NCBI RefSeq assembly: GCF_025822245.1
Contig: NZ_JACKTL010000043.1
Span: forward strand, 248,001 to 312,000
Origin: Mycolicibacterium hodleri
Lineage (GTDB): Bacteria; Actinomycetota; Actinomycetes; Mycobacteriales; Mycobacteriaceae
Reading direction: 5' to 3'
DNA: 64,000 bases
Shown here: positions 33,979 to 42,592 of the stretch, piece after piece
Layout of the letters: each line of letters starts with the position of its first letter
Numbering within the stretch: position 1 is the first letter of the stretch
The notes under the pieces: generated by a model
Databases searched by the model: none
What the model was told of the DNA's origin: nothing
Seen by the model: the letters and a program-made list of their open reading frames with translations, nothing else
Made by a program: the position numbers and the translations under genes

Positions 33979-34938
33979 ATGGCACCCACGATGCGCGCCG
34001 TGCAGTACGACCGCTTCGGATCGGCGGAGGTGCTCAAGGTCCGCGACCTGCCGCTACCAGCACTGAAGAACGGACACGTCTTGGTGAAGGTGCTCGCCAC
34101 GGCAATCGAGGGCGTGGACATAAGCGCTCGGACGGGCAAACTGAAGCTGATCGTGCGCGGACCATTCCCGCGTGGGGCCGGCCACTCGTTCACCGGCGAG
34201 GTCAGCAGAGTCGCCCCAGATGTCACGGAATACGCTGCGAGCGAACGAGTGTGGGGAAGTCTGCCGCCGGCCGCCGTGAAGGGGATTGGTGCCGCGGCAC
34301 AGTACGTCGCCGTCCCCATTGCCCATCTCGCCCATCTCGCCAATAGTCTCGACCCCGAGCAGGCTGCCGGGCTGACCGGTGTCGCACCCGCAGCGATCAA
34401 AGCGCTTCGCCACAAGGCACAGCTCAAGGCCGGAGAGCGCGTGCTCGTACGGGGAGCAGCAGGCGGCCTCGGTGCCGCCATGGTCCAGTACGCTCATGCC
34501 CTGGGCGCCAAAGTCGTTGGACTGGCCGCGGCGAAGGATCTGGACAACGTACGCACCCTCGGCGCCGGCGAGGTGTACGACTACCGGAAGGTCGACATCA
34601 AGACCCTCGGCAAGTTCGACGTCATCGTCGACTGCGTCGGTGATCAGCTCCGCGCCTACCGTCGTCTGCTAGCCCGAGGTGGTCGAATGATGGAGATGGC
34701 GGCTTCCAGGCCAGCCGAACTTGCATACGTCGCCTTCTCGATCGTCCACGGCACCCGACGCGTTCGGTTTCTACTGGTGCCACCTACGCGTGCCCTGCTC
34801 GACGAGGTCAGCCTGGCCGTGGAGGCTGGACAGTTGCGTCCGGTCGTGGACAAGGTCTTCGACCTGGAGGACATCGTCGAGGCTCACCGCGCTCAGGAGT
34901 CGCGGGTTGGATTCGGGCGGCGCATCGTCACGGTCTAG
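33979..34938 (+). CDS. NADPH:quinone oxidoreductase-like (zinc-free MDR family)
   Basis: 319 residues from the ATG at 33979 (GAAGG six bases upstream); the ATG at 33973 is an alternative. It has a GroES-like N-terminal domain (RAVQYDRFGSAEVLKV), no zinc-ligand Cys, a Rossmann domain with GAAGGLGAAMVQYAHALGA (about residues 150-170), and the C-terminal VFDLEDIVEAHRAQES. It reduces quinones or enones with NADPH. It probably belongs to the regulon of the TetR gene at 35837, through the shared dyad. A decayed F420-dependent reductase lies between them. Confidence 0.87.
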   Translation: MAPTMRAVQYDRFGSAEVLKVRDLPLPALKNGHVLVKVLATAIEGVDISARTGKLKLIVRGPFPRGAGHSFTGEVSRVAPDVTEYAASERVWGSLPPAAVKGIGAAAQYVAVPIAHLAHLANSLDPEQAAGLTGVAPAAIKALRHKAQLKAGERVLVRGAAGGLGAAMVQYAHALGAKVVGLAAAKDLDNVRTLGAGEVYDYRKVDIKTLGKFDVIVDCVGDQLRAYRRLLARGGRMMEMAASRPAELAYVAFSIVHGTRRVRFLLVPPTRALLDEVSLAVEAGQLRPVVDKVFDLEDIVEAHRAQESRVGFGRRIVTV

Positions 34939-35075
34939 ATGGCCCGCGTCGACCTCCCTCCGACAAAACTGATCGGACACGGACGCCGGATCACTCGCGT
35001 GCCGAGCGTCACGGGGGAAGGTACACCCTCAGTCCTGCTTGAGAACGTGCGGAGCAGACAGGGGCCCGCCCCGAC

Positions 35076-35622
35076 CTACATCAGTCGGCCGCCCTCACGA
35101 AGAGGTCCGACATCCACCGGATCGAAACCCAGTGCGTCGGCACTTGGTGAAAGGCTCCGTCGGCGTCGGCGTCGGCGTCGTCGCCGGCGTAGAACAACAT
35201 CTGACGCCCGACCGGATGGCGTGGGTCGGGGGTGATGAATCGAGCGTGAAGGGTGTTGAAGGCCTTGACTACACGGGCTTTTGGCGCGAGAGTCGCGACC
35301 AATTTGCCTCCGGTCTGGTCCCCCGGGTCGGCGACCTCGATGGGGCCTACTCGCGCGAACTGATCGGTGGTGTCGACCAGGATGCGTCCGTCCCACGGTG
35401 GCAAGTCGGCCAAGGCGCTCGGGGTGTCCTGCCACGTCACCGCGAGGAAGACCAGGTCTGCGTCCGCCGCTTGGGACCGTCCCAGTGGATGCCGACGGTC
35501 CCAGTTCAGTGACCACCTCAGCCAACGTGGACTGACCGCGGCTGTTGCTCAACACGACGCGCTGGCCCGCGGTAACCAGGTGATGGGCAATGGTCCCCGG
35601 CGCCAATAGTTCCGAGGTTCGT
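35076..35622 (-). pseudogene. Decayed F420-dependent NADP reductase
   Basis: Minus strand, three frames are needed. Start position 35620-35622 reads ACG after AAAGGA, where ATG would give MNLGTIGAG. One extra G then breaks the GxGxxG loop before TIAHHLVTAGQRVVLSNSRG. A shift near 35470 leads to ADADLVFLAVTWQDTP, ALADLPPWDGRIL and ARVVKAFNTLHARF. A last shift near 35160 leads to ALGFDPVDVGPLREGGRLM. This is the whole length of the NADP/F420 oxidoreductase family, with a lost start and three frameshifts. Confidence 0.82.
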
Positions 35623-35645
35623 GGCTTGTCCTTTCGCACTATTTT

Positions 35646-35664
35646 GATGATGAGCGACATCATC
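35646..35664. promoter_or_regulatory. Perfect inverted repeat GATGATG-N5-CATCATC
   Basis: Located between the decayed reductase (leftward) and the TetR gene (rightward), the classic position for a TetR operator. A weaker version lies before the quinone oxidoreductase gene. Confidence 0.65.
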
Positions 35665-35836
35665 GCGATATGCTGCGGTTCGTCCTCAAAAGGCGTCAAG
35701 GACGGTGGTGGCGACTGAAGTAGCTGGAATGCGCGAGTCCGATGCGTCGGGGTGCAAGTCAGATTTTGATGACGTGTAACATTGACCTGGGCGCGCTCGG
35801 TCGACCTGGCAAACGCGCGCGTAGGAGGGAGTCCTG

Positions 35837-36448
35837 GTGCCTCGGGTATCACGTCAGCAAAAGGAGTCGAACCGCGAACGCATCGTGGCCGCCGCCAGCC
35901 ACGGCTTCAAGGCTCGCGGATTCGATGCATTTGGCATCGACGAGCTGATGAAGGCGGCAGGGATGACTCACGGTGGTTTCTACAACCACTTCGAGTCAAA
36001 GGAGGACCTCGCCCTGGAAGTCCTCAACCAAGCCTTCACCGCTTCTCTCGACACCGTAGAAGCGGTGGTCGGCGCTCATCCCCGCTCTAGTCGCGTAGCG
36101 CTCAACGCCATCATCGACAGTTACCTCAGCACCTACCACCGCGACCACCCCGAGGACGGTTGCGCGTCGGCTGCGTTGGCCGCCGACGCGGGACGAGACG
36201 GGATCCGAGCCCAAGAGGCGTACTTGCGCGGATTGCAGGGGTACATCGTCGCCTTCACCGACCTACTCCGGGACAACGCGACGCAGACGAACGTCAAACT
36301 CGATCCGCGCCGGGCTCGGGAGCAGGCCATCGCGATGTTCAGCCAGTTGGTCGGCGCACAATTGATCGCCCGCGCCGTCGTACGAGCCGATCCCGACCTG
36401 TCCGACGAAGTGCTGACCGCGAATGGCAAGGCCTTAAAACGACGTTGA
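35837..36448 (+). CDS. TetR family regulator
   Basis: 203 residues from the GTG at 35837, preceded by GGAGGGAG. HTH: IDELMKAAGMTHGGFYNHFES (split, about residues 35-55). The C-terminal domain (GCASAALAADAGRD, YIVAFTDLL, LVGAQLIARAVV) is that of the NemR/AcrR-like group, whose members sense electrophiles and control reductases. That fits the neighbouring quinone oxidoreductase. Probably autoregulated through the 35646 palindrome, though that lies about 170 bp upstream. Confidence 0.87.
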   Translation: MPRVSRQQKESNRERIVAAASHGFKARGFDAFGIDELMKAAGMTHGGFYNHFESKEDLALEVLNQAFTASLDTVEAVVGAHPRSSRVALNAIIDSYLSTYHRDHPEDGCASAALAADAGRDGIRAQEAYLRGLQGYIVAFTDLLRDNATQTNVKLDPRRAREQAIAMFSQLVGAQLIARAVVRADPDLSDEVLTANGKALKRR

Positions 36449-36545
36449 CCCGACCTCCCGTGGTCGACGTCGACCAACTTAGTGCTCACCGCCGGTAACA
36501 CCAGTCCGAGCGCCCGCCGCGGGGCCTGCCGCCCCCACGTTAAGT

Positions 36546-36988
36546 GATGCGCAGCTCGCCGCCGTCGATGCGGCCTTCGAGGCGGTCCAGCATGCTCCCG
36601 GCGAGCACCGACGGTTACCGATGCCTCTCGAACGCGCTCGCACCCAGCTGCTGCTGGGTCAACTTCACCGCCGCAGACGTCAGAAACAGTCGGCCGCTTC
36701 GGCTTTCGAGAAGACGGAGCGCACCGTCGACCAGCTCGAAAGTCCGCATTGGGCCGCCCGCCGAACTCGCGGACCAACGTCGCCAGAGGACCAAAGGTCG
36801 ACCTGGCGTCGACCGAACTACGGGTGGCGGAACTGGCCGCCGACGGACTGAGTAACCGCAACGTCGCCGCCGTGACGCACATCGGCGTCGAAGACCGTCA
36901 CGGCGAATCTGAACCGCGTGCATCGCCAGCTCGGCGTCCGCACGCGCGTCGAACTCGGTCGACGGATGAATCAGCGCCCACCGGGTGA
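36546..36988 (+). pseudogene. 3' remnant of a LuxR-family regulator with TPR region
   Basis: From 36546 one frame gives AQLAAVDAAFEAV, PLERARTQLLLGQLHRRRRQK and ESPHWAARR, the end of the TPR region of large AAA-LuxR regulators. After a shift near 36775 comes TELRVAELAADGLSNRNVAA. After another near 36895 come TANLNRVHRQLGVRTRVELGRRM, in two pieces: the LuxR HTH recognition helix and end. The N-terminal ATPase and most of the protein are missing. The 3' end overlaps the end of the GT87 gene on the other strand. Confidence 0.78.
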
Positions 36989-38244
36989 TGCGGCCCCCTG
37001 GCGAACCAGATGGTCGCGCTGGCCACGGCGACCAGTAGGGCGGGATGGGTGGCGACGACGAGGACTCGGTCCAGCCGGGTCATCTCCCCGACCGCGGCTC
37101 CCATCGCCGCGGCGTGGTTCGGGTAGTCCGTTTGCAGCCCTTGGGCTTCGCGGAACACCCAGGCGGTGAACCACATGAACACCACCAGATATGTCGCGCC
37201 GACGGCGACCGCCCAGGCGACGCGCACGCCACCACGGGTGCGGGCGGTCCGATCCAGCGCCCACGCCAGCAGTGGCACGGACCACACCCAGTGGTGACCC
37301 CACGCCAGTGGCGGGACGGCGCAGGAGAGCAGACCGGCAATGGTGACGGCCAGTAGACGTTCACCCGCGCGTTCGGCACGTTGGGCGGCGATCAGGGCGA
37401 GCACGCTGATGAGCACGACACCCGCCAGCCACCATGCGATGGGCATCTGACCGGGGGACGCCACCGTGGCGACGATCCCCCCGACGGAGTAGTTGCCGAC
37501 GTGGGTCAGGGGTCCGATGCGGTCTGTCTGAAAGGCGGCGTGCAGCCAGTAGGCGGTCGAATCGCTCGAGAGGATCAGCCAGCCGAGCGCCACGGTGAGC
37601 GCGGCGGTGCCGGCCGCAGTGGCCGCTGCCCGCCACTGTCGGGTCACCATCAGGTAGGGGATGAACACGACCGCCGTCAGCTTGACCCCAGCTGCCACGC
37701 CGACTGACCACCCGCGGAGCCGAGAGTCGTTGGCACGGGTCAAATCCCATGTCACGATCGCCATCAGGACCAGGTTGACCTGACCCTGCCATAGGGTTCC
37801 CCGAACGGCCTGGACGTCGAGCGCCACGAGCGCCAGCGCCACACTGAGCAGGAGCAGGCGCAGTTCGGGCCGCCAGCCCAGGGTGGTGGCGCACCGCCAG
37901 ATCGTCGCGACGAGCGCGATGAACGACACCAGCAGCCACAGTGCCTTCGCGACCGCGGAGTTCAGCAGCGCCAGTGGGAGGAACGACATGGCCGCGAACG
38001 GCGGGTAGGTGAACCAGCCGCCGGGCGGCAGCTTCACGGCGTAGAGCGGTTGGCCGTGCAGCACCTGCAGCGCGCCGTGACGGTAGACATCGAGATCCCC
38101 GCCATTGGTGAACAAGCCCATCCGGGGGCCGGCGAGGAGCGGCACCAAGGCCTGGTGGACTCCCACGGCGATCAGCGCCGCCAGGCCGGCCACGGCGACG
38201 GCCGTCCACGACACCGTGCGGCGGTCATCGGGGTGGTTGATCAA
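36898..38244 (-). CDS. GT87-family (DUF2029) membrane mannosyltransferase-like protein
   Basis: 448 residues with about ten membrane helices. GGDLDVYRHGALQVLHGQPLY contains the acidic loop typical of polyprenol-phosphate-mannose-dependent GT-C enzymes; YPPFAAM and WQGQVNLVLMA are also family marks. Mycobacterial relatives (PimE and others) add mannose to phosphatidylinositol mannosides and lipoarabinomannan. The last 40 residues run antisense through the LuxR remnant and are not family sequence, so the original stop may have been lost. A precise acceptor cannot be named. Confidence 0.85.
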   Translation of the reverse strand: MINHPDDRRTVSWTAVAVAGLAALIAVGVHQALVPLLAGPRMGLFTNGGDLDVYRHGALQVLHGQPLYAVKLPPGGWFTYPPFAAMSFLPLALLNSAVAKALWLLVSFIALVATIWRCATTLGWRPELRLLLLSVALALVALDVQAVRGTLWQGQVNLVLMAIVTWDLTRANDSRLRGWSVGVAAGVKLTAVVFIPYLMVTRQWRAAATAAGTAALTVALGWLILSSDSTAYWLHAAFQTDRIGPLTHVGNYSVGGIVATVASPGQMPIAWWLAGVVLISVLALIAAQRAERAGERLLAVTIAGLLSCAVPPLAWGHHWVWSVPLLAWALDRTARTRGGVRVAWAVAVGATYLVVFMWFTAWVFREAQGLQTDYPNHAAAMGAAVGEMTRLDRVLVVATHPALLVAVASATIWFARGPHHPVGADSSVDRVRRACGRRAGDARGSDSP

Positions 38245-38288
38245 GCCCGTCCTTCGTTGGGCGGTCTAGGTGGTCATGCAGGATCCCA

Positions 38289-38451
38289 TTAGACACCGAC
38301 GAGGGTGATCGGCAACCGGTCGTGCCGGCGAATGACGTCGTCGACGGCCCACGTCGGCGGTCCGGTCAACTCGATGCGCTCCACCCGCTCGATGGGCGCG
38401 CGCCGCGGTCAGCTCCAGGCGGGCCAGGCCCTGTCCCGCGCAAGCGTGGGT
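38289..38451 (-). pseudogene. 3' remnant of a cytochrome P450
   Basis: On the minus strand, THACAGQGLARLELTA (from 38451) is the haem-binding Cys segment of P450s. A deletion and frameshift follow. Then ERVERIELTGPPTWAVDD and RRHDRLPITLVGV form the normal P450 end, with TAA at 38289-38291. Everything before the haem Cys is missing, and a different remnant on the plus strand begins within 6 bp. Confidence 0.75.
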
Positions 38452-38456
38452 GCCTC

Positions 38457-38710
38457 GAGCTGTTCACCGGAGTCGTCATTCTGCCGCAACGCCAGACCGC
38501 GCTGGGTGGCCAAGCACGCCGCACAGGTGGATCTGCTCAGCGGCGGACGTCTGCGCCTCGGCGTCGGCGTGGGGTGGAACGAGTGCTTGCCGAGGGAACT
38601 TCGTGCCGAGGCCAACCCGCTCGACGGGTGCACCTCGTCGCAACCACACGCCAACTTTCGGTCGACCGCCGCACGCCGTCGATCGAACGTCCCCGCGGCG
38701 TGCGAGGAGC
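38457..38710 (+). pseudogene. Internal remnant of a luciferase-like (LLM) F420-dependent monooxygenase
   Basis: ELFTGVVILPQRQTAL is followed after a one-base insertion by VAKHAAQVDLLSGGRLRLG and VGVGWNE, a signature stretch of F420-dependent LLM oxidoreductases. Beyond about 38585 the likeness fades. Both ends of the gene are missing. It abuts the P450 remnant. Confidence 0.72.
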
Positions 38711-38725
38711 CGCGACGGGAAGCGC

Positions 38726-40432
38726 TCAATCGTGCAGTGCCCGCGTAGTGGTGAAGGGATCGAAGTCGTTGGCCCATGTGGGCAGGAATGAGGAGTCCGC
38801 GACTTGGCCGCCGCTGCGGATGAAGGGCACCAGGTCGCGTCCGAGAATGCTGCCGGCGGCGTTGACGCCGCTGAGCATGGAGCCCACGGTGCCGGGCCCC
38901 CAGGCGGTGCTGGTTCCTACGGTGTACAGGCCGGGGATGGGTGTGGTGTCCCTGGGGCGCATCGGCCCAGTTTGGGAGAGCCGCACTTGCAGGCCGAAGG
39001 GGGCGCCGTCGGTGTTGTTGACGAACCGCGTCTGCGTTGCCGGTGTGCCGAGTTCACTCAACTTCACCTTCGACGCCGACCCGGGGAACGCCTGCTCCAT
39101 CCGGTCGAGCATGCCGTCGACGACGATCTTCTTGACCTCCAGATAGCCGGAGTCCGTGCTGTAGTCGCCGCCGGCGACGTCGTAGCCGTTGAACCCCCAC
39201 AGCCGCGGGTCCGACGGCGTGACGGTCTGCACCTCGATGGTGGCATGTCCCGGTGGTGCGGCGCGGTGATTGTCGGGATCGCGCCGAGACGAGGACTGCA
39301 CGAACATCGGTTGGCGTTGCGCCATGTCGCGTGCCCACTCGGATCCGACGTCAAAACCCTTGCCATTGAGAGTGTTTCGACCAAATGCCGCCATGTGCTC
39401 GTACGACTTCGCCGGTCCCCAGTCCGGGATGGAAAAGTAATTGCTGTTGGGTCGATCGGCAAGGTCGATCTCCACGCCGAAGAATCCGTTGATCAACGGC
39501 TGCGACATCTTCCACCCGGTAACGCGGCGCCGGAACAGTCTCGGAAGGTTGTCCAAGCCGACGAGGTCGGTATAGGTCTTGATGATGTCGGCGTCGGAGA
39601 CGACCGTCGTCGATGAGAGCACCTCGCCGTCGGACAACCGGACACCCTGGACACGGCCGCCGTCGAGCAGGATGTCGGAGACCTCACTGTTGGTGCGGAT
39701 CGCTCCGCCATGGGCGGTGATCACCGCGGCAAATCCAGCAGCCAGCATCTGTCCCCCACCCTTGGGGTAGTACGACCCGGTGCCGACGTAGTCCTGGAAG
39801 AACGCCGCCATCGCCGCGGTGGGCAACACGGTGGGACTGCACGCCAACGCACCGGACTGCACCGACAGCGCATAGGCCATGCGCGGCGAGATCCCCAGTG
39901 CGGCCAGCGTGGCTCCGTAGGGCAGGCCCATGAACACCGCGGCCCGTCCCGCCCGCCCCGCCCAGCGGGCCATCCCTCCGACGGTCACCATGTCGTTGCG
40001 GTCGTGGGCCTCCCCGATCCGTCGCATCAAGCCGTGAAAGCGGCGCACGGACCTGCGTTCGCCGGGGAACGCGTCGATCAGGTTGGCCTCGAAGGCGTCC
40101 CAACCCACCGGGGTGGCCAATTCGAAGCCGGGGGCGATGATCCGGTCGAAGCCGCCCTGATCCATCGGCAGCCAGGTGATCCGGTCGTCGATCCCAACCC
40201 CGCGCATCATCGCCGTGACGATGCCGTCCGGTCCGCAGTGGCTGACGTAGTGCACACCGCAGTCGAACTCCCATTGACCACGTCGGCTGAAGACGTGCGA
40301 GGTTCCTCCCAGGGTGGTGTAGCGCTCCAGCAGCAGGGTCTTGCGCCCCGCGGCGGCGAGATACGCCGATGCGGCCAGTCCGCCCAACCCGGAGCCGATC
40401 ACGATCGCGTCCCATCGATTCCGCTGCTGCAC
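38726..40432 (-). CDS. CrtI/phytoene desaturase-like FAD-dependent oxidoreductase
   Basis: 568 residues from the GTG at 40430-40432 (AGGGG five bases upstream; another GTG two codons earlier). The N terminus AIVIGSGLGGLAASAYLAAAGRK is the dinucleotide-binding fold, with LLERYTTLGGTSHVF next. The C terminus GLYTVGTSTAWGPGTVGSM is the second FAD contact. The family includes carotenoid desaturases/isomerases and retinol saturases. No other carotenoid genes are present, so a lipid or polyene substrate is likely but unknown. Divergent to TetR, with two palindromes between. Confidence 0.85.
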   Translation of the reverse strand: MQQRNRWDAIVIGSGLGGLAASAYLAAAGRKTLLLERYTTLGGTSHVFSRRGQWEFDCGVHYVSHCGPDGIVTAMMRGVGIDDRITWLPMDQGGFDRIIAPGFELATPVGWDAFEANLIDAFPGERRSVRRFHGLMRRIGEAHDRNDMVTVGGMARWAGRAGRAAVFMGLPYGATLAALGISPRMAYALSVQSGALACSPTVLPTAAMAAFFQDYVGTGSYYPKGGGQMLAAGFAAVITAHGGAIRTNSEVSDILLDGGRVQGVRLSDGEVLSSTTVVSDADIIKTYTDLVGLDNLPRLFRRRVTGWKMSQPLINGFFGVEIDLADRPNSNYFSIPDWGPAKSYEHMAAFGRNTLNGKGFDVGSEWARDMAQRQPMFVQSSSRRDPDNHRAAPPGHATIEVQTVTPSDPRLWGFNGYDVAGGDYSTDSGYLEVKKIVVDGMLDRMEQAFPGSASKVKLSELGTPATQTRFVNNTDGAPFGLQVRLSQTGPMRPRDTTPIPGLYTVGTSTAWGPGTVGSMLSGVNAAGSILGRDLVPFIRSGGQVADSSFLPTWANDFDPFTTTRALHD

Positions 40433-40466
40433 TCGCACCCCTGTTGATCGTCGAAACGCCGTTGAC

Positions 40467-40515
40467 TTCACCGATCGGTGAACCAGCTGACCCGAAAGGT
40501 AGTGCACCGATCGGT
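40467..40515. promoter_or_regulatory. Two ACCGATCGGT operators between CrtI-like and TetR genes
   Basis: TTCACCGATCGGTGAA (40467-40482) is a perfect 16 bp palindrome; a second copy, ACCGATCGGT, lies at 40506-40515. Centres are 36 bp apart. One lies 35 bp from the oxidoreductase start, the other about 50 bp from the TetR start. Confidence 0.8.
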
Positions 40516-40567
40516 AAAGTGGCAAGTGCAGCGCGGCAACCGGCGGCGCGAGAGGACGGGCGCACTC

Positions 40568-41134
40568 ATGGCGGCACGGGATGCACTGATCTACAGCACG
40601 ATTGACCTCATGCGCCGCCACGGCGTGGCAGGGACCGGGATTGCGGCGATCACCGAACACAGCCAGGTATCGCGCCGGACCGTCTACAACACGTTTCCCG
40701 ACGGCAAGACCGAGCTGGTGCGGCAAGCCGCGCAGGTGGCCGGGGTGTTCATCGGTGATCAGATCGCCAGGGCACTGGAATTGCCTACTCCCCAGCAGTC
40801 ACTCATCGCGTTCATCAGCCAATGGAAGGAGGTCGTCGCCGGCAGCGACTTCGCGGCTGGATGCCCCATCGCCGCCGCGGGCGTGGCGCGATCCTCCGAA
40901 CCCGAGATCGCCGACACCGCCGGAGAGACCTTCACCCGGTGGCAACTGGCAATCAGCGACTCGCTGCACCGTCACGGCCTCCCCACCACGACCGCGCTAC
41001 AGCTGTCCAACACCGTGCTCGCCGCAGTCGAGGGTGCCGTCATCATGGCCATCGCCCAACGATCGCTCACGCCGCTGGACGACGTCCACAGTCAACTCGA
41101 CGTCCTGCTAGCCCACCATTTACCCCGCTCGTGA
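40568..41134 (+). CDS. TetR family regulator
   Basis: 188 residues from the ATG at 40568; in-frame upstream starts exist, but the usual N terminus AARDALIYSTIDLMRRHG begins here. HTH: GIAAITEHSQVSRRTVYNTF. The C-terminal part (AAGCPIAAAGVARSSE, AAVEGAVIMA) is TetR_C_33-like. It probably represses itself and the divergent CrtI-like gene through the ACCGATCGGT sites. Confidence 0.88.
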   Translation: MAARDALIYSTIDLMRRHGVAGTGIAAITEHSQVSRRTVYNTFPDGKTELVRQAAQVAGVFIGDQIARALELPTPQQSLIAFISQWKEVVAGSDFAAGCPIAAAGVARSSEPEIADTAGETFTRWQLAISDSLHRHGLPTTTALQLSNTVLAAVEGAVIMAIAQRSLTPLDDVHSQLDVLLAHHLPRS

Positions 41135-41141
41135 CGCGCCG

Positions 41142-41504
41142 TCACACGGTCACCGTCGCGCCCGCGACGCCGTTGGTGATCGACTGCCCGGCCGGAACCA
41201 GCCCGAGGTACCCGTCGACTACGTCCGGAGCGGAACACACCGAGCCCGTTACCTTCCCGACGTTCCTGGGGCACGAGCCGTCGCCAAGGACTACGCCAAT
41301 CTGAGCGGCCAATTCGTCGAGCCAGGCGTCGGCAACGGGCCCGGCCCGGTGGCGGGGCGGTTCCGCACTCGAGATCCAGACATTCGTCGACGATATTGTT
41401 CTCCGCCGGGCATTTCCGGGAGTACGGGCGACACCCACGCCACCTTCGCGAAGACCACTTCGACGAGATGCGCCACGCCGTCGCCGAGCTGAACGATCAA
41501 TCAC
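41142..41504 (-). pseudogene. Possible remnant of a secreted hypothetical protein
   Basis: The C-terminal 60 residues (DAWLDELAAQIGVVLGDG, then SVCSAPDVVDGYLGLVPAGQ) look coding and well composed. The N-terminal 45 residues are Arg/Ser-rich junk and lack a signal peptide or ribosome-binding site. Likely a truncated gene; the family is not recognised. Confidence 0.3.
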
Positions 41505-41603
41505 TGAGGCGACTCGCCACGAGGCGACCGCACGACCACTTCTAACGCTGGCGCTGCGGTGCCCTGTCGTCGGGTACCGCGCGCAAAGCGGGGTGAGGAC
41601 CGG

Positions 41604-42032
41604 TCATCGCTGGTCGTCGTGCGACGGCGGCAGTGTGGGGTTGGCTGCCCGTGTGTATTCGACAAGAGCCGCTGTGCCAGCTACCACTGCAGACAGAGCG
41701 ACGGCAATGCTTCGCGCGCTCGAGGTGGGGCTGACGTCGCGCCGAAGGCCCGCAGCCAGGAAAGCGGCGGTATCGACGGAGTCCATCACGACGTTCAACG
41801 CCAGAAACTGCTGAGGTCGGGTGAAACTGTCCAGCCGTAGCAGTCCAAGCCCTAGAGCGGCGTTGCGGATGGCGAACATCCGCGCATAGGGGATCGCGGG
41901 GGTGCCGTCAGCGGCGAGGTTGAAGAACCGGGTGGCCATCCGAGGGGCCAACAAGTGGCTGGCTGCGACGACGAAGCGCCCAGTAGTCAGTGCTTTGCGA
42001 GAAGGGACGAGCGAGAGGGCAGATTTGGGCAT
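41604..42032 (-). CDS. Small multi-helix membrane protein (DUF4267-like)
   Basis: 142 residues, GAAAGGACACTCA before the ATG. Hydrophobic stretches near residues 20-35, 55-75, 80-100 and 110-130 suggest three or four helices. The block RMFAIRNAALGLGLL resembles the DUF4267 family of small membrane proteins. Divergent to an HxlR regulator with an AT-rich palindrome in the gap, so probably its target. Function unknown. Confidence 0.7.
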   Translation of the reverse strand: MPKSALSLVPSRKALTTGRFVVAASHLLAPRMATRFFNLAADGTPAIPYARMFAIRNAALGLGLLRLDSFTRPQQFLALNVVMDSVDTAAFLAAGLRRDVSPTSSARSIAVALSAVVAGTAALVEYTRAANPTLPPSHDDQR

Positions 42033-42097
42033 TGAGTGTCCTTTCGATACTGCACGGCCATTGCCGACTTGGGAACGCGCGTACGAAACAATAGCTT

Positions 42098-42112
42098 CTA
42101 TACAATGTATAG
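42098..42112. promoter_or_regulatory. Palindrome CTATACA-A-TGTATAG, HxlR operator
   Basis: Perfect 7 bp arms around one base, 66 bp from the start of the membrane protein gene and 100 bp from the HxlR start. Such AT-rich dyads are usual HxlR sites. Confidence 0.7.
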
Positions 42113-42211
42113 TTCAAGGGATCGTCTGCCGGCTCCGCTCGTCGGACGCGTCTAGTGGCGATGTGGTGTAGTCGGAGCGCGGATCGGCGCGACCGAGAAG
42201 GGCAGGTGCGA

Positions 42212-42592
42212 ATGACCGATATCGGCGCTCCCAGGACATCCTCCGAGGGCATCGACCCGTACTGCCCTTACTACGCCGCGGCCATGGACTTGGTGGGCCG
42301 CCGCTGGGCTGGCGCGGTGTTGCGAGCCCTGATCACCGGCGGCATGCGCTTCGGCGATCTGGCCAGGACCATTCCCGGTGTCACCGACCGGATGCTGTCG
42401 CAACGCCTAAAGGACCTCGAATCGGGCGGACTCGTCGAACGTGTCGTCCACCCGAGTACGCCAGTGCAGGTGGAATACCGGCTCACTGCCAAGGGTTCAG
42501 CGCTCGGAGGTGTCTTGCTGCATCTCAACCAGTGGGCGTTGGAGTGGATCACCCTGCCTGACGTGAGCGACGGCGACCACGAACTGCCATAG
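42212..42592 (+). CDS. HxlR family transcriptional regulator
   Basis: 126 residues from the ATG at 42212, with AGGTGCGA before it. Winged helix: AMDLVGRRWAGAVLRAL, MRFGDLARTIPGVTDRMLSQRLKDLE (in pieces), GLVERVVHPSTPVQVEYRLT. The single Cys in DPYCPYY before helix 1 is where many HxlR sensors of aldehydes or oxidants have their reactive Cys. Divergent from the small membrane protein. Confidence 0.9.
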   Translation: MTDIGAPRTSSEGIDPYCPYYAAAMDLVGRRWAGAVLRALITGGMRFGDLARTIPGVTDRMLSQRLKDLESGGLVERVVHPSTPVQVEYRLTAKGSALGGVLLHLNQWALEWITLPDVSDGDHELP

